Shown here piece by piece: positions 9,033-19,100 of a stretch of 64,000 bases of DNA (position 1 is its first letter; the number at the start of each line of letters is the position of its first letter). Both the position numbers and the translations under genes were made by a program. This DNA is from Pycnococcus provasolii (Eukaryota > Chlorophyta > Pseudoscourfieldiophyceae > Pseudoscourfieldiales). The DNA lies in the NCBI GenBank assembly GCA_049487715.1, contig CP150583.1, positions 124,001 to 188,000 of the forward strand, read 5' to 3'. The notes under the pieces are model-generated. The model did not search any database and had not been told where the DNA came from. It worked only from the letters and a program-made list of their open reading frames with translations.

Positions 9033-11735
9033 CTATTGGTCCTGCTTGTTTGGGGTTCGCCCAATTCTCATAAGCATTCGAGAACGAGCCAGCGTTTGCT
9101 TGGCTCTGCTGCCTCCTGTTCTTGTGTCGTTGACTCCCATCTCATTCTTCTGCGAGCGTACAAACCGTTCGCGCTTGATCATATTCGAGATTGACGTCTT
9201 GTGAGCTGGTTCCTTACCACCGATGTTGAGGCGAGGGATGTCCGGCGGCTCTTCGCCATGTGCCGTGTAATTGGCGCTCTCTGCGTTTTGGGCCGCACGT
9301 TGTAGTGCAGGATCAAGAGGTGTGTCCTCAATGTCACTCATGTCGTCATCGTCTGTTATGCCTTTCCATACGTACGCGTTGTCTTCCATCACCGCTGTAT
9401 GAGCAAAAGAGCGTTCCGCCTTCGCCCGTTTCTTCTTCTCCTGCGCCAGCGGCGCACGGCAACATCCACCGTTCAAATGTGTATCAGCGCGACGGGACAT
9501 GACACGCGTGATGCGTGTGTTGTAGGTGGGCAGACTCGACTCTCCGGTTGTCATGGATTGACCAGCGCCTACCACGTGATCAGCGACGCCGTCGCCATCG
9601 AGGTCAACGGATTCAAGGTTCATTTTCTTCTGTTCCTCGCTGACGATATCGAACACCTCTCCAAGAACGTCTTCCACGCGTCCTAGCACAGTGGATATGG
9701 CGTCGTAGGGCTGCTCCGTGAAGGTACCATCATCCACGGCAGGTGCAGGCGCAGCTTTGGTGACAGATTTTGTCGATCCAGCCTGACTTCCAGATTCGCT
9801 TGCCGCTACTTGTTCCCCTCCCGCGGCTGCGTTGGCATCCCCTTCACCACTGGACGAAGACGCCGTGCCGTAGCCGCCAAGACTCCTTGTTATTCTGATC
9901 ATATCCTGGCGAATATCCACCCCGAGCCGCCCAAGCACCTCACCAATTCCGTTGGCGCTGAGCTGAATGTTCTGCAGCTGCCCAATGTACCGTTCACCCG
10001 CAAGATCTTTTCTGGACTGCAGCACGCTGGCTTTTGTCTCGAGATTGTCATACTCTTTCCATCGGAACTGGTTGGCAAAGCCGGAACTTGACAACGCGAA
10101 CGCCTGCTCACGGAGTTGCCTTAGCTCGCTGACTTTATCCTGCTGCAGCTGTTCCACGCTTTCCATCTTAAGCTGCAGCTCTCGCAGAGCTTCGTCTCGG
10201 CCCTGCCAGCGGTACAGAATGTCATCGAGGTCCGTCGCTCCCGTTGCCTGCTGAATCTTGAGAAAGGCAGCGCGCCTCTTCATTTCGATCTTGCGCGTGA
10301 GCGGGTCTGCCACGGTCGACGACATATTATTGGAAACGCGCCGCCCCATCTTGAGCTCGAGATCTTCAATCATCTTTTTGCGCGCCTCTTCTCCGTGCAT
10401 GATTCGCCGCTTTTCAAACTTGGCGCGATTCGCATGGCTGGCGACAATGCTCTTCACCTTCGCGCCAGCCTCGTAGAGCTTTGACGATCGCACAGAGCGC
10501 TTGTGGGACTCTTCGAGCATGATTCGCTCAATCTCGTGCACAGCAGACTGCTCCTCCGACTGCGCGACGGCGAGGCGCGTGTGCAGCTCGTGAAGAGCCT
10601 TGTTCGCCTTGATGAGCGCCTGCTTGGCGTTGTACACCTCCCTCTCCGCGTTGCTCCGCTCCGACTCGGTGCGCTTGACCATGTGCTGCACCACCTTGAT
10701 GTCGTAGTTGACCTGCTCTTCCGTGAGGTGCGTCACCTCCTCGTGCTGCCCAGACCACGCGCTCGCGGAGCTGCGCATGGTTTCCGACTCCGTCAGCGTT
10801 GCCCACGAGTCGTAGTCCATCGCGTGCAGTTGTTCTGTCAGCTCCCTGAGCGTGTTCTCGCGCTGCTCCGTTGTGCGCTTGAACGCGTTCAGCTCATCGT
10901 TGAGCTTGAATACATGGTTTGCGGCGTTGTTGGCGTCACTCTCGAGTGCCGACTCCTGAGCCTTGCGCTCAAGGCTCAACTCGTAGTCGTCCACCGCGGG
11001 GTTTGCGAACGTCGCCGGCAAATTAGCTCCAGAAAGAGCGAGCATTTCGTGCAGGATGTGGTCCGGCGACGTGTCAGGATCCTTCCCGCCGCCATCCCCC
11101 GAGCTGTTGAGCACGGAGTCTGGGCTGCTTTGCCTGCCCCCGAGTGTCGCCTTTGCCGCCGTCTGCGTCGCAGTGCCTGCTTGCCTTGGGGCAGTCATAG
11201 AGAGGCGCGGCGGCCTTCCCATTCCCGGCGCTGGCGTGATTGCTCTTCTTTGCTGGTGTGTCGTTGACGGCCGCGACGTGGCTCTATCGTGCGCGGGTTT
11301 GAACGACGTCGGCCTCCACGGGCTTGGCGTTGGCATGCCGACGTCCGGCGCCGAGTGGCTTGGTCCCAGCGATGGGAAGCGCATGGGGCTTGCCGTCGGC
11401 GAGCCTCTCGTCGCCGGCCTTAGGCTGTTGAGTCCTTGCTGTTTCGCCGCCCCGCCCCCTCCTCCACCGACGTGGCTCTTGACACCACTCTTATCGTACC
11501 GCGTCGTGCTTGGCGCGAACAGCCTGTCGAACGCCGTCGACGGCCTTCCGAAGAGCGCACTTGACGACTGCGAGCCAGGTATGTCCACCCCAAGAGCTCC
11601 TCCTGCTCCTCCCAAGCCCAAGCCCAAGCCCACGCTTTCTTTCGAGAGCATGGCGACTCGCATGTTCGTGCGCGACTCGACGCGCGACTTGGGCCGCGAG
11701 ATATACAAAAGCGCGCCGTCGACGTGGTGCGCCAT
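9033..11735 (-). CDS. coiled-coil protein resembling outer dynein arm docking complex subunits (CCDC63/CCDC114/ODA1-like)
   Basis: From the ATG at 11735 the protein has about 900 residues; an in-frame GTG at 11783 would add 16. The first roughly 260 residues are low-complexity Gly, Pro and Ser. A long coiled coil follows (about 260-660), with KVVQHMVKRTESERSNAERE and the stretch AAFLKIQQATGATDLDDIL, which matches the conserved 'KI..ATG..D..E+' block of the CCDC63/CCDC114/ODA1 family that attaches outer dynein arms to axonemal doublets. The C-terminal third is mostly disordered, with short acidic blocks. The 3' end lies 120 bp from the stop of the convergently transcribed XK-related gene. The assignment rests on this block and on overall coiled-coil layout, so another ciliary coiled-coil family is possible. 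Confidence 0.5.
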   Translation of the reverse strand: MAHHVDGALLYISRPKSRVESRTNMRVAMLSKESVGLGLGLGGAGGALGVDIPGSQSSSALFGRPSTAFDRLFAPSTTRYDKSGVKSHVGGGGGGAAKQQGLNSLRPATRGSPTASPMRFPSLGPSHSAPDVGMPTPSPWRPTSFKPAHDRATSRPSTTHQQRRAITPAPGMGRPPRLSMTAPRQAGTATQTAAKATLGGRQSSPDSVLNSSGDGGGKDPDTSPDHILHEMLALSGANLPATFANPAVDDYELSLERKAQESALESDANNAANHVFKLNDELNAFKRTTEQRENTLRELTEQLHAMDYDSWATLTESETMRSSASAWSGQHEEVTHLTEEQVNYDIKVVQHMVKRTESERSNAEREVYNAKQALIKANKALHELHTRLAVAQSEEQSAVHEIERIMLEESHKRSVRSSKLYEAGAKVKSIVASHANRAKFEKRRIMHGEEARKKMIEDLELKMGRRVSNNMSSTVADPLTRKIEMKRRAAFLKIQQATGATDLDDILYRWQGRDEALRELQLKMESVEQLQQDKVSELRQLREQAFALSSSGFANQFRWKEYDNLETKASVLQSRKDLAGERYIGQLQNIQLSANGIGEVLGRLGVDIRQDMIRITRSLGGYGTASSSSGEGDANAAAGGEQVAASESGSQAGSTKSVTKAAPAPAVDDGTFTEQPYDAISTVLGRVEDVLGEVFDIVSEEQKKMNLESVDLDGDGVADHVVGAGQSMTTGESSLPTYNTRITRVMSRRADTHLNGGCCRAPLAQEKKKRAKAERSFAHTAVMEDNAYVWKGITDDDDMSDIEDTPLDPALQRAAQNAESANYTAHGEEPPDIPRLNIGGKEPAHKTSISNMIKRERFVRSQKNEMGVNDTRTGGSRAKQTLARSRMLMRIGRTPNKQDQ

Positions 11736-12006
11736 ATCGTAAGAAGGGCGTCGTGAAGAAGAGAAGAGACGAGCCACTTCCACTTGGACTGGGGGCGGAC
11801 CTCGGCTGCTCGGGGGGGGGAGGGGAGGGGAGAAGAGGGGGCCGACAAGAGGGAGGCAACCCCTTGGACTGATGAAACCATCCTTGTACGGGTAGGGGAA
11901 ACCTTGTAACTTAGTACCCGGGCCAATACTGCTTGGTAGGCCCTTGGAGGTCGTTCAACGTTGCTTTAGCTGTGGTTTCTTGTTCTAGACCTGTACAGTA
12001 GACCTA

Positions 12007-12610
12007 CAGTCTATTGACCCAAAATGGACCCCCCTTTGGCCGTTACGTGGTACGGTACTATGCCCTGGTCAGTTTGTGGCGATAGGTAGCTCGTTGGAAA
12101 GCTCTCTGAAAAATATTCGTTGCCCAAGACTCGGCGCGGCACACCGAGCACCACTGCGAACACGAGGGAGCGACGAATAGCACCACCCAACACACGGGGT
12201 GACCCATTTTGGCCCCCCCCCCGGATTTCCCGACCAGAATGGTCGGGAATCCCCCCCGGGGAAGGTTGCAAGTTTTGTTCGAGGATCCCCGATCATTTTT
12301 TTGGGTTTCCCCCGATGGTTTTCCTCTATTTTTTACTTGGTATGATTTTCAAGGCCAAATATCACATTTTTACCCTTGTTTTGTTCGGTTCGTTTGGATG
12401 GGGTGTGTTAGAGGAAATTGAGAGCTTTCCAACGAGCCACGCAAAGTGGCAGACGGTGAAGTAAAAGATATAACGCAGGGGGACGACCGGGAGGCTAAAT
12501 AAATGAAAATTTGAACGGGGAATCCCGACTAAAGTAAATTTGGGGAAATTTCCCGACCTGTCGGGGGGGGTCCATTTTAGGGGGGGGGTCCATTTTGGGT
12601 CAATAGACTG
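12007..12610. mobile_element. non-autonomous Tc1/mariner-type TIR element (MITE), 604 bp
   Basis: The ends are inverted repeats: the left end reads CAGTCTATTGACCCAAAATG followed by GACCCCCC, and the right end is its exact reverse complement ending CAATAGACTG. A TA dinucleotide flanks both ends (12005-12006 and 12611-12612), as expected for a TA target-site duplication. A second copy of GGTCCATTTT lies just inside the right end. Internal inverted arms (GCTCGTTGGAAAGCTCTC near 12090 and GAGAGCTTTCCAACGAGC near 12420) could form a long hairpin. No transposase is encoded. CAGT...ACTG ends plus TA duplication fit Tc1/mariner-like elements. Confidence 0.75.
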
Positions 12611-12751
12611 TACCTTGCTGGGACCCGTTTAGAACGAGCCAAGTCACGCCTCGTTCCGGCCAGTGGATAGCCGTGAACGCCACTGATCAGTTCGCCAAAG
12701 TGCGCAGTAGGAAATGGTCGGGGCCACTCTAAAATAATTATTTTAGGGGAC

Positions 12752-12799
12752 CGGGTTAGGGTTAGGGTTAGGGTTAGGGTTAGGGTTAGGGTTAGGGTT
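12752..12799. repeat. interstitial telomere-type tract, (TTAGGG)n, about 7 units
   Basis: A nearly perfect run of GGGTTA units on the plus strand. It lies internally between the MITE and a gene, so it is not a chromosome end. Confidence 0.9.
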
Positions 12800-12912
12800 C
12801 GCCGTGCGCACCAAAGCCACGGCGCACCAGTCAAACCCACCTGGTCAAGTCAAACTTCTGGTTTTGTATCTTGGAAATTAAAAAAGGAAGCAACGCGTGG
12901 ATACATATACAT

Positions 12913-13629
12913 ATGTCAATATATTTTAGAGATAACAACCGCAATAGAGTCGCGCCTGCGCCCGCCTCTCCGGCCAACGTGAATGCGCTCTTTGCAAGTC
13001 CGACGAAACCTACTACCACCACCGCATCAAACCTCCTCGAAGTCGAAGAAGAGAGAACGACGCAGCAGCAGCAAAATGATACCTCACAGGTGCTCCGCCC
13101 CGTTCCGCCGAACAATACGCCGCCGAAGTACAAACACCATTCTCACATCAGAAACAGACACAGCAGTCACGGCCGTCGACAAATGAAACAACACAACTTA
13201 GAAGCCGCAAATACAAATGCACTACACGATAGCCATCCCAGAACCAACTCAAGAGTGCAACGACACGAAGATGATGATAACGCAGACGAGCACCACAGTG
13301 GAGGAAGCTCACCCGAGCTGAGCCCGAGGTGGCAGCAGGCTGAGGTGATGCTCGCACGCCTGCGGGGCTTGAGCGTGAACGAACAAGCACATGCACAGCA
13401 GCAGCAACAACAAAGCCAGTTCACGCCCGCAGAAAGTACCAACAAGGAACCGGAACCGAAACCGAAACCGAAACCGGAAGCGGAGGGTGTCGTGCTCGGC
13501 GCCGAAGATATACGCGCGATGACAAACGCGCTGCACTACGCTGCGCAGGCGAGCGAGGCGAAACCAACGCACAAGAGGTTCAGCCGCGCAGGGCGGCGAG
13601 GCGAGACGTACGCGCTAGAGACTGTGTAG
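12913..13629 (+). CDS. hypothetical low-complexity protein
   Basis: A protein of about 238 residues from the ATG at 12913; an upstream in-frame TTG at 12871 is less likely. It is hydrophilic and rich in Gln, His, Asn, Pro and Glu, with QQQQ runs, a KPKPKPEAE stretch and one possible amphipathic helix (SPRWQQAEVMLARLRGLSV). The last 50 residues (GVVLGAEDIRAMTNALHYAAQ...RRGETYALETV) look more ordered. No domain is recognised. The stop lies 74 bp from the end of the convergent gene at 13704. GC-rich codon use in the second half supports coding; the first 60 residues are less certain. Confidence 0.5.
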   Translation: MSIYFRDNNRNRVAPAPASPANVNALFASPTKPTTTTASNLLEVEEERTTQQQQNDTSQVLRPVPPNNTPPKYKHHSHIRNRHSSHGRRQMKQHNLEAANTNALHDSHPRTNSRVQRHEDDDNADEHHSGGSSPELSPRWQQAEVMLARLRGLSVNEQAHAQQQQQQSQFTPAESTNKEPEPKPKPKPEAEGVVLGAEDIRAMTNALHYAAQASEAKPTHKRFSRAGRRGETYALETV

Positions 13630-13703
13630 AGACGGACAACGGAGGTTCGTGTAAGATACTTTTAAGATACTTTATACTTTACTCTCTGCGTTTTGCACTT
13701 CGA

Positions 13704-14157
13704 TCACTCGTCTGATCCCGCGCTCGCGGTGATGGAGTGCATCGCCTTCGCGAGCGAGCCGAATACCGGGATGTGCTGCATGCCCGTCGAGTTGAACTGC
13801 TTGTCAATCTTCTCCATCCTCGCCTTGCGCTTGCGCAACGACGTCTCGATGGTTGACATGTAGTTCTTCACCATGTCGTTGCGCTCCGTCACGCGTGGGT
13901 TGAGGCCCGGCTTGATGCTGCCATCCTCCGCCAAGTGCACGACGCCGTCCTCCTCGCCCGTCGCGCCAGCCGCGCTCGTCAACGGGCCAGGCCTAGAGGG
14001 CGGACGCCTGCTCGAGGTTGCGCTGCGCGCCTCTGAGGTCGCCGATGTCCTCGGCCATTCGGCGCACGCCGAGCGAGAGGCACGCCGCGGCCGCGTACCG
14101 AGGCGGAATGGAGTGGGAGGTGGCTGCGCCTGCGGTGGCGCCTGCTTCGTCGGACAT
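13704..14157 (-). CDS. small conserved-looking protein, frame broken once
   Basis: An ATG at 14157 opens a plausible N-terminus (MSDEAGATAGAATSHSIPPR...) that continues through RRMAEDIGDLRGAQRNLEQA and then hits TAG at 13993-13995. One nucleotide out of phase, the next frame carries an equally plausible C-terminus (KPGLNPRVTERNDMVKNYMS...MEKIDKQFNSTGMQHIPVFG...) ending at 13704. Together they would make about 145 residues, mostly helical, charged and soluble. The shift is +1: deleting one base, or the 13 nt GTCCGCCCTCTAG, near 13993-14005 repairs it. Thirteen nt is too short for known splicing, so a one-base error or true lesion is likelier. The family is not recognised. Confidence 0.5.
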
Positions 14158-16136
14158 GACAGGCTATGCACGCGTCTGACGAACGTTCGCGGAACATACA
14201 AGGTGCGATCGACGCCGAAGGCCAAGGGACCGGACCTTAGAAGGGCACCTGGGGACCCGCTCTTGAACTGCACGAATGATTCCCTCCTCAGCACGCTCAA
14301 GTCGCCTTTCCCTGGTGGTGAAGTTGACCACCTTCCTAGTCGACCTTTACTGCAGGCGGTGGGCGAGCAAGACAAAACACCACGAGTGTCGAGGGATGAC
14401 CACGGCGGCCATGTTGACCACGATTTTTATAAGCCTTTACTTACATACCCTAATTGGTCTTTTAAATAGGTGGGCGAGCAAGTCCACGACGAGGGACCAC
14501 GGCCAAGTTCAAGTTGACCACCATGTTTGGCGTGCGAGCAAGACGGCCATAAGGCAATATTGGTACATGACTGGTCATGACGCTCTGTTCATAGCCTACT
14601 TTATGTAGCCAGCCGAGCCCTTTGGCCCCTTGGGCGACATGGCAAGTTCAGGCAGTCCATGGGAGCGGTATCCTGCATAGTAATGGTTCGTGGGACGAAA
14701 CCCTAGCTTATGTATATACTTTGTAGCCTGAAACCTGATGGTCAGGTTACATCGGGAGGTGTCAAGTGTCAACGGTTTTCCTTCTGCTGTAAGGTTAGGA
14801 TCAATTACCGGTCACACCTGACCAGTCGACTCAACTGGCACCTGTAGACTGGAGAGTTGCGAGGCGCGTTGCCAGAGCCTACAAGCAAGGTGGCAAACGT
14901 TAACTTCTCAGGCTCAACCAACCAGCACACGAGCAAGGCGATAGAGGAGAGAAGAAAGTAGCCTCGGAACAACCAACTCGTCGTCGTCGTGTGCTATCTC
15001 GGTCTCGTTCGTCGGCGTCGTTGGTCGTTGGCCCTTGACTGCACTCTGCAACCGCTAAAGCTTTCGTTTCGCCTTTCGACGACGGCTACCACAGTATGTA
15101 CAGCATCGCGTCGTTCGTTCCCATAGCCCCTTGGTTCTTACCGAGCACACGAGGCACACAGAGCTGTTGTGCAGACGATCCCCAAAGGCCAAAGGAAAGA
15201 AACCCTTCAAGCAAAGTTCGCCGACGTTCAGAGAAGGCGATGCCTTCATGCAAGGTTGCCTGCGACCTCTCTCTCGCGCTGAGAGGCTAGGCTCATGCAT
15301 CGGCTCATGCTCCAACTGCCTTGCACCTAAGGTCTCTCCTCTCCTCTCCAAGCAACGCAACGCCACGCCACTCCTAGGAGACCACACCCAACTCCAGTAG
15401 CTCCAGTAGTTTCCAGTCGGAGGCGTGTACAGAATACTGTCAGTCGCACACACCAGAAGGTCGTCCTTTGGCAAAGCTTTGTTCATTGGTTGTTGGGTTG
15501 GGAACCACTTCATCGAGCCCACACTCGCCAACACTCACTCGCCAAACAACACTCCCTGCACTGCCCAACCCAACGCAACGCAACCGCAACACACGGCTGC
15601 ACTGCACGGCTGCACGGCTGCACGGCACTGCACCGTGGGCCCTCCTTCCCGACGAGCTCCTCAAAGCACTTCTCCAAGAGTGCGCGGCCTCTCCTCTCTC
15701 GCCAGAGGCTCGCCCTGAGGCTCTCCTCGTCGTCGTCGCAGTGCGCGCTTAAGCAGCTCAGCTTTAAGCTTTAAGGAGGCTCTCGCTTGGTGTGCACATC
15801 TCGGCTCACAGGCTCAGAGACTGAGTGTGTCTCGCTCTGACACTTCGCTCCTCTGCAGCATCTCTGTGTGTGAGGTGAGCCTTTCTGTGTCTCAGCTGAC
15901 TTAAGGGCCTTGCTTGGAATCTGTGCGAGGTTGCGTTGAGTTTGCTTGACACAGTAGTAGGTACCTTAGACGAAGTCAGCTTGACACTGGGTGTTGTTGG
16001 CCTGCACTTCAGAGCTTGCGAAAGGCGCGGTGCTTCTCGTCTCGTTCTCGCGCGCAGAATACAGCACGCGAGCTCAAGACCTGGAAAGGTGACTGCACAA
16101 GCTTCGCAGAAAAGAGTGAGAGAGAAAAAAAAAAGC
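14158..16136. other. long gene-free region upstream of the giant LamG gene
   Basis: No convincing gene. It contains short direct repeats (GTGGGCGAGCAAG at about 14359 and 14469; AGTTGACCACC motifs), a CACGGCTG triplication near 15600, and many CT- and AG-rich stretches from 15660 to 16000. It probably holds the promoter and 5' UTR of the LamG gene. Confidence 0.45.
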
Positions 16137-19100
16137 ATGCTGGCCAACTGGAGAAGAAACGCGCTAGGCGCGATGGCGCTCGTGGCGACCGCGCTCGCGG
16201 TCTTGCTGGCACCAGCATATGCAAAGGTGAGTGGAGTGGGTGGTGTGCTACCGCGCATGGGTGGTGTGGACAGCAAACAAGGATGGCGACACGGATGAAG
16301 AGGTGCCGAGTGCGCTGGCGCGCGCGCTGCGGAACCTGTTTTTGCCTTTTTTGTTCTTTCTGTGGGGTTCTCAACGAAACGCGCGCTTCAAAAGGTTTGC
16401 CTCGAAAGGGGAGCGAAACGGCAAACGAGCACGCGACTTGTGCAGAAGATCGCGCAAGGCGAAGCGACGTCAACAACAACAACAACACTAACACAAACAC
16501 TCTTGCACTCTTCGTTCCCTTTCTAACCCTTCAGGATGAGACGTTGATTCGCTTCGACTGCAAGATGGCGCTGCAGTGGGACCCCGCCGCGGCGCGGTTC
16601 GTGTTCGAGGACGTAGTAGGCGTGCGCGTGTTGACGCGGTGTCAGTTCACAGACCACATGTGGCACCACGCCATTGTCTCGATCGAGGAGAGCGGAGAGG
16701 GCACGCTGTACGTTGACGGCGAGCCGCAGGAGCTCATCCTTCAAAACGGCACGGAAGCCGGCATGACGTTCAAAACAGAGGTGTTCCCGCAGTACTGCCC
16801 GGCACCGCCGTCGCCGCCACCGCCACCGCCACCACCTCCTCCTCCGCCACCGCCTCCTCCACCGCCACCGCCTCCGCCGCCTCCGCCGCCGAACTCGCCT
16901 CCGCCACCTCCGCCGCCGGATATTATTCCGCAAGCGACGCGCAGGCGCCTGCTCGTGCACGACCCGTACCTCGACAGCCCGTACGACACCGGCTACGAGG
17001 GGACTATTTTGAGCAACGGGTCGTTTGCAATGCCGACACAGACGTACGGCGGCGGTGCCGGATGCTGTAGCGAGGTGCGCATCGCGGAGCGGTGCCCGGA
17101 CATCTCGACGGACCCCTTCGAGGGCGTGCTCGACGAGACGGTCATCTACAACCGCGCGGTGAACGCCGCGGAGGTGCAGACGATGCTGTTCCGCATGCCG
17201 CAGGGAATTCCGAAGCGCGAGATGGACGCCGACCACGGCGTGCAGGTGGACGTCACTGCCGGCCGCGTGCTGTACGCGCGCTTCTCAGACCCTTGCATGG
17301 AGGGAGGGTATCCGGCGCCCACGCCCAGCGGGCGGCGCACGCTCAAGCAGATGGACTACCCCGAGCCGTTTGCGGGCGGACTCACGCGCCAGCCGGGCGT
17401 GCTCGACAAGGCTGGATACACGGCTGGCGGCAAGAACGCGACGACGGGAAGCATCATGCCGCGCGACTTGGACGACGACACCATCACAATGCTGGATTAC
17501 CCGACCAACTCGTACTTCATCTACAACCCGGTGCCGTGGGCGCAGCCTTTCGTGGAGACTTCTCCCGCCACCGTGCCTATGGACGGCGTCGTTCAGATCA
17601 CGATGAGCGGCGTCGGCTTCGCCAAGTCCCCGTTTGCCAAGTGCGTGCTCATCCAGCCCGACCCCGCGGACGTGTTCAAGCCGGAAGACGTGTACGAGCC
17701 AAGGATGAGCGTGTACGACGGTTACTACCCGTCTCCGCCGCAGGAGGCGTCGCTGATGGCGAACGGCATGAGCGAAACGCCGACGATGTTCCTTGAGACG
17801 ATGACGCCGCTGCTCAGTGACGCACGTATCGTTCCATCTAAGGGCGGTTACCAGACGCGCGGAGGAAAAATCCCCGAGTTCAACCGCGTGGCCACTGACC
17901 CGTACCAGGCATTCTTTAAGTACGGATACTTTGAACAGGTGAAGTGCCGTGTTCCGGAGGCTGGCTTCGTCAGCGACAGGTACATGATTGCTATTTCGAA
18001 CGATGGCGGCCTGACCGCATCGAGCCCTCGTCAGATGGAAGTGGCTGAGATGTCCGTTTCGTACGACGGAGACACGAAGACGAACCTGACATACGCCATC
18101 GAGACGCCAGACGAGTTCACGCTGTCCTTCTGGTTCATGTCAAAGGAAATCGTCGTAGTCCCGTCCACGGGCCGTCGCCTGAATCAGTTGCAAAGCACAT
18201 TCGTGCCAGCTCAGCCAAACTGCATTGAGCAGACGATCATGGAGATGATGCCGGTTGGCACGGCGAAGGTTGGATTCTACCTGAACTGCACCACACTTTC
18301 CTTCTACAACGGTATCCGCGAGAGGTCTGCCACGGTCTCGATCAAGGGGAAGAGCTGGCATCACGTAAGCGTGGTGCAAACACGCTTTGGCCCAGGCTTC
18401 GTGCGCGTCCGCCTTGACGGCGAGCTTTTCTTCGAGGACGAAATCATTGGCACCGACAGGCCTTCGCTCGGCGTTGTGGGAGAGAAGTTCAAGGGTCTCA
18501 TCGACGAGGTCAAAGTATTTAATGAACGCATGTCCGACCCGCTGAACCAAGTTGGCTTCGACCGGGCCAATGTGAAGCCGGCGAAGCACTGGCGATTCAA
18601 CATGCTGATGGACGGCGCTCTGTGCGTGAAAGGCGTTTCAGGAACGTGCGCTTTCGAATCGCACACGGCGCCGTGGGAGGCATCGATAATGTACTCGATC
18701 AATAGCAAGCCGCTTGCCATGCAGACGATGAAATCTGCTGGAGGCGAATTCATCGAAGTGGATGGCTACAACTTTGCGCCCAGCAAGTTCCTCGCATGCT
18801 CATTTGGCGTAAGCGCGGATGCATACAGCCACTTGCCTGCCGCATACGTCGGCAGCTCGATGACCTGCCCGTACCTCGCCACCATCCCGTCTGCCGCCCC
18901 CGTTGCAACGAGTCCAGGCGGCCGTCGCAATCTCCTTCAGCAGCGGGGAACGGCGCCGGTGGGAGAGGCCACGCTTAGCCGCCCAAATGGCGCTAACTAT
19001 AGCGTGACAGCCTACCCAAGCTACAAATTGAGTCGCTCTCACCCGTCTCTGTCGCCTGGAACATTCCTTGGGCAGACAATTTACTCGACGGAGAGGACTC

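Larger units (their letters stand above)
11736..12912. other. intergenic region with a TIR element and telomere-like tract
   Basis: No gene is recognised. Besides the 604-bp TIR element and the TTAGGG tract annotated separately, it contains homopolymer G runs near 11812-11835 and a GTACAGTAGACC stretch adjacent to the element's left end. Confidence 0.5.

Noticed and set aside
15055-15534. 159-codon minus-strand frame in the region upstream of the LamG gene
   Set aside because: Composition looks random (many Trp, Cys and Arg), with no domain.
16802-16920. Assigning the LamG protein to the pherophorin family because of its poly-proline runs
   Set aside because: Only the linker resembles pherophorins; the flanking folds are LamG-like and no pherophorin domain is seen.
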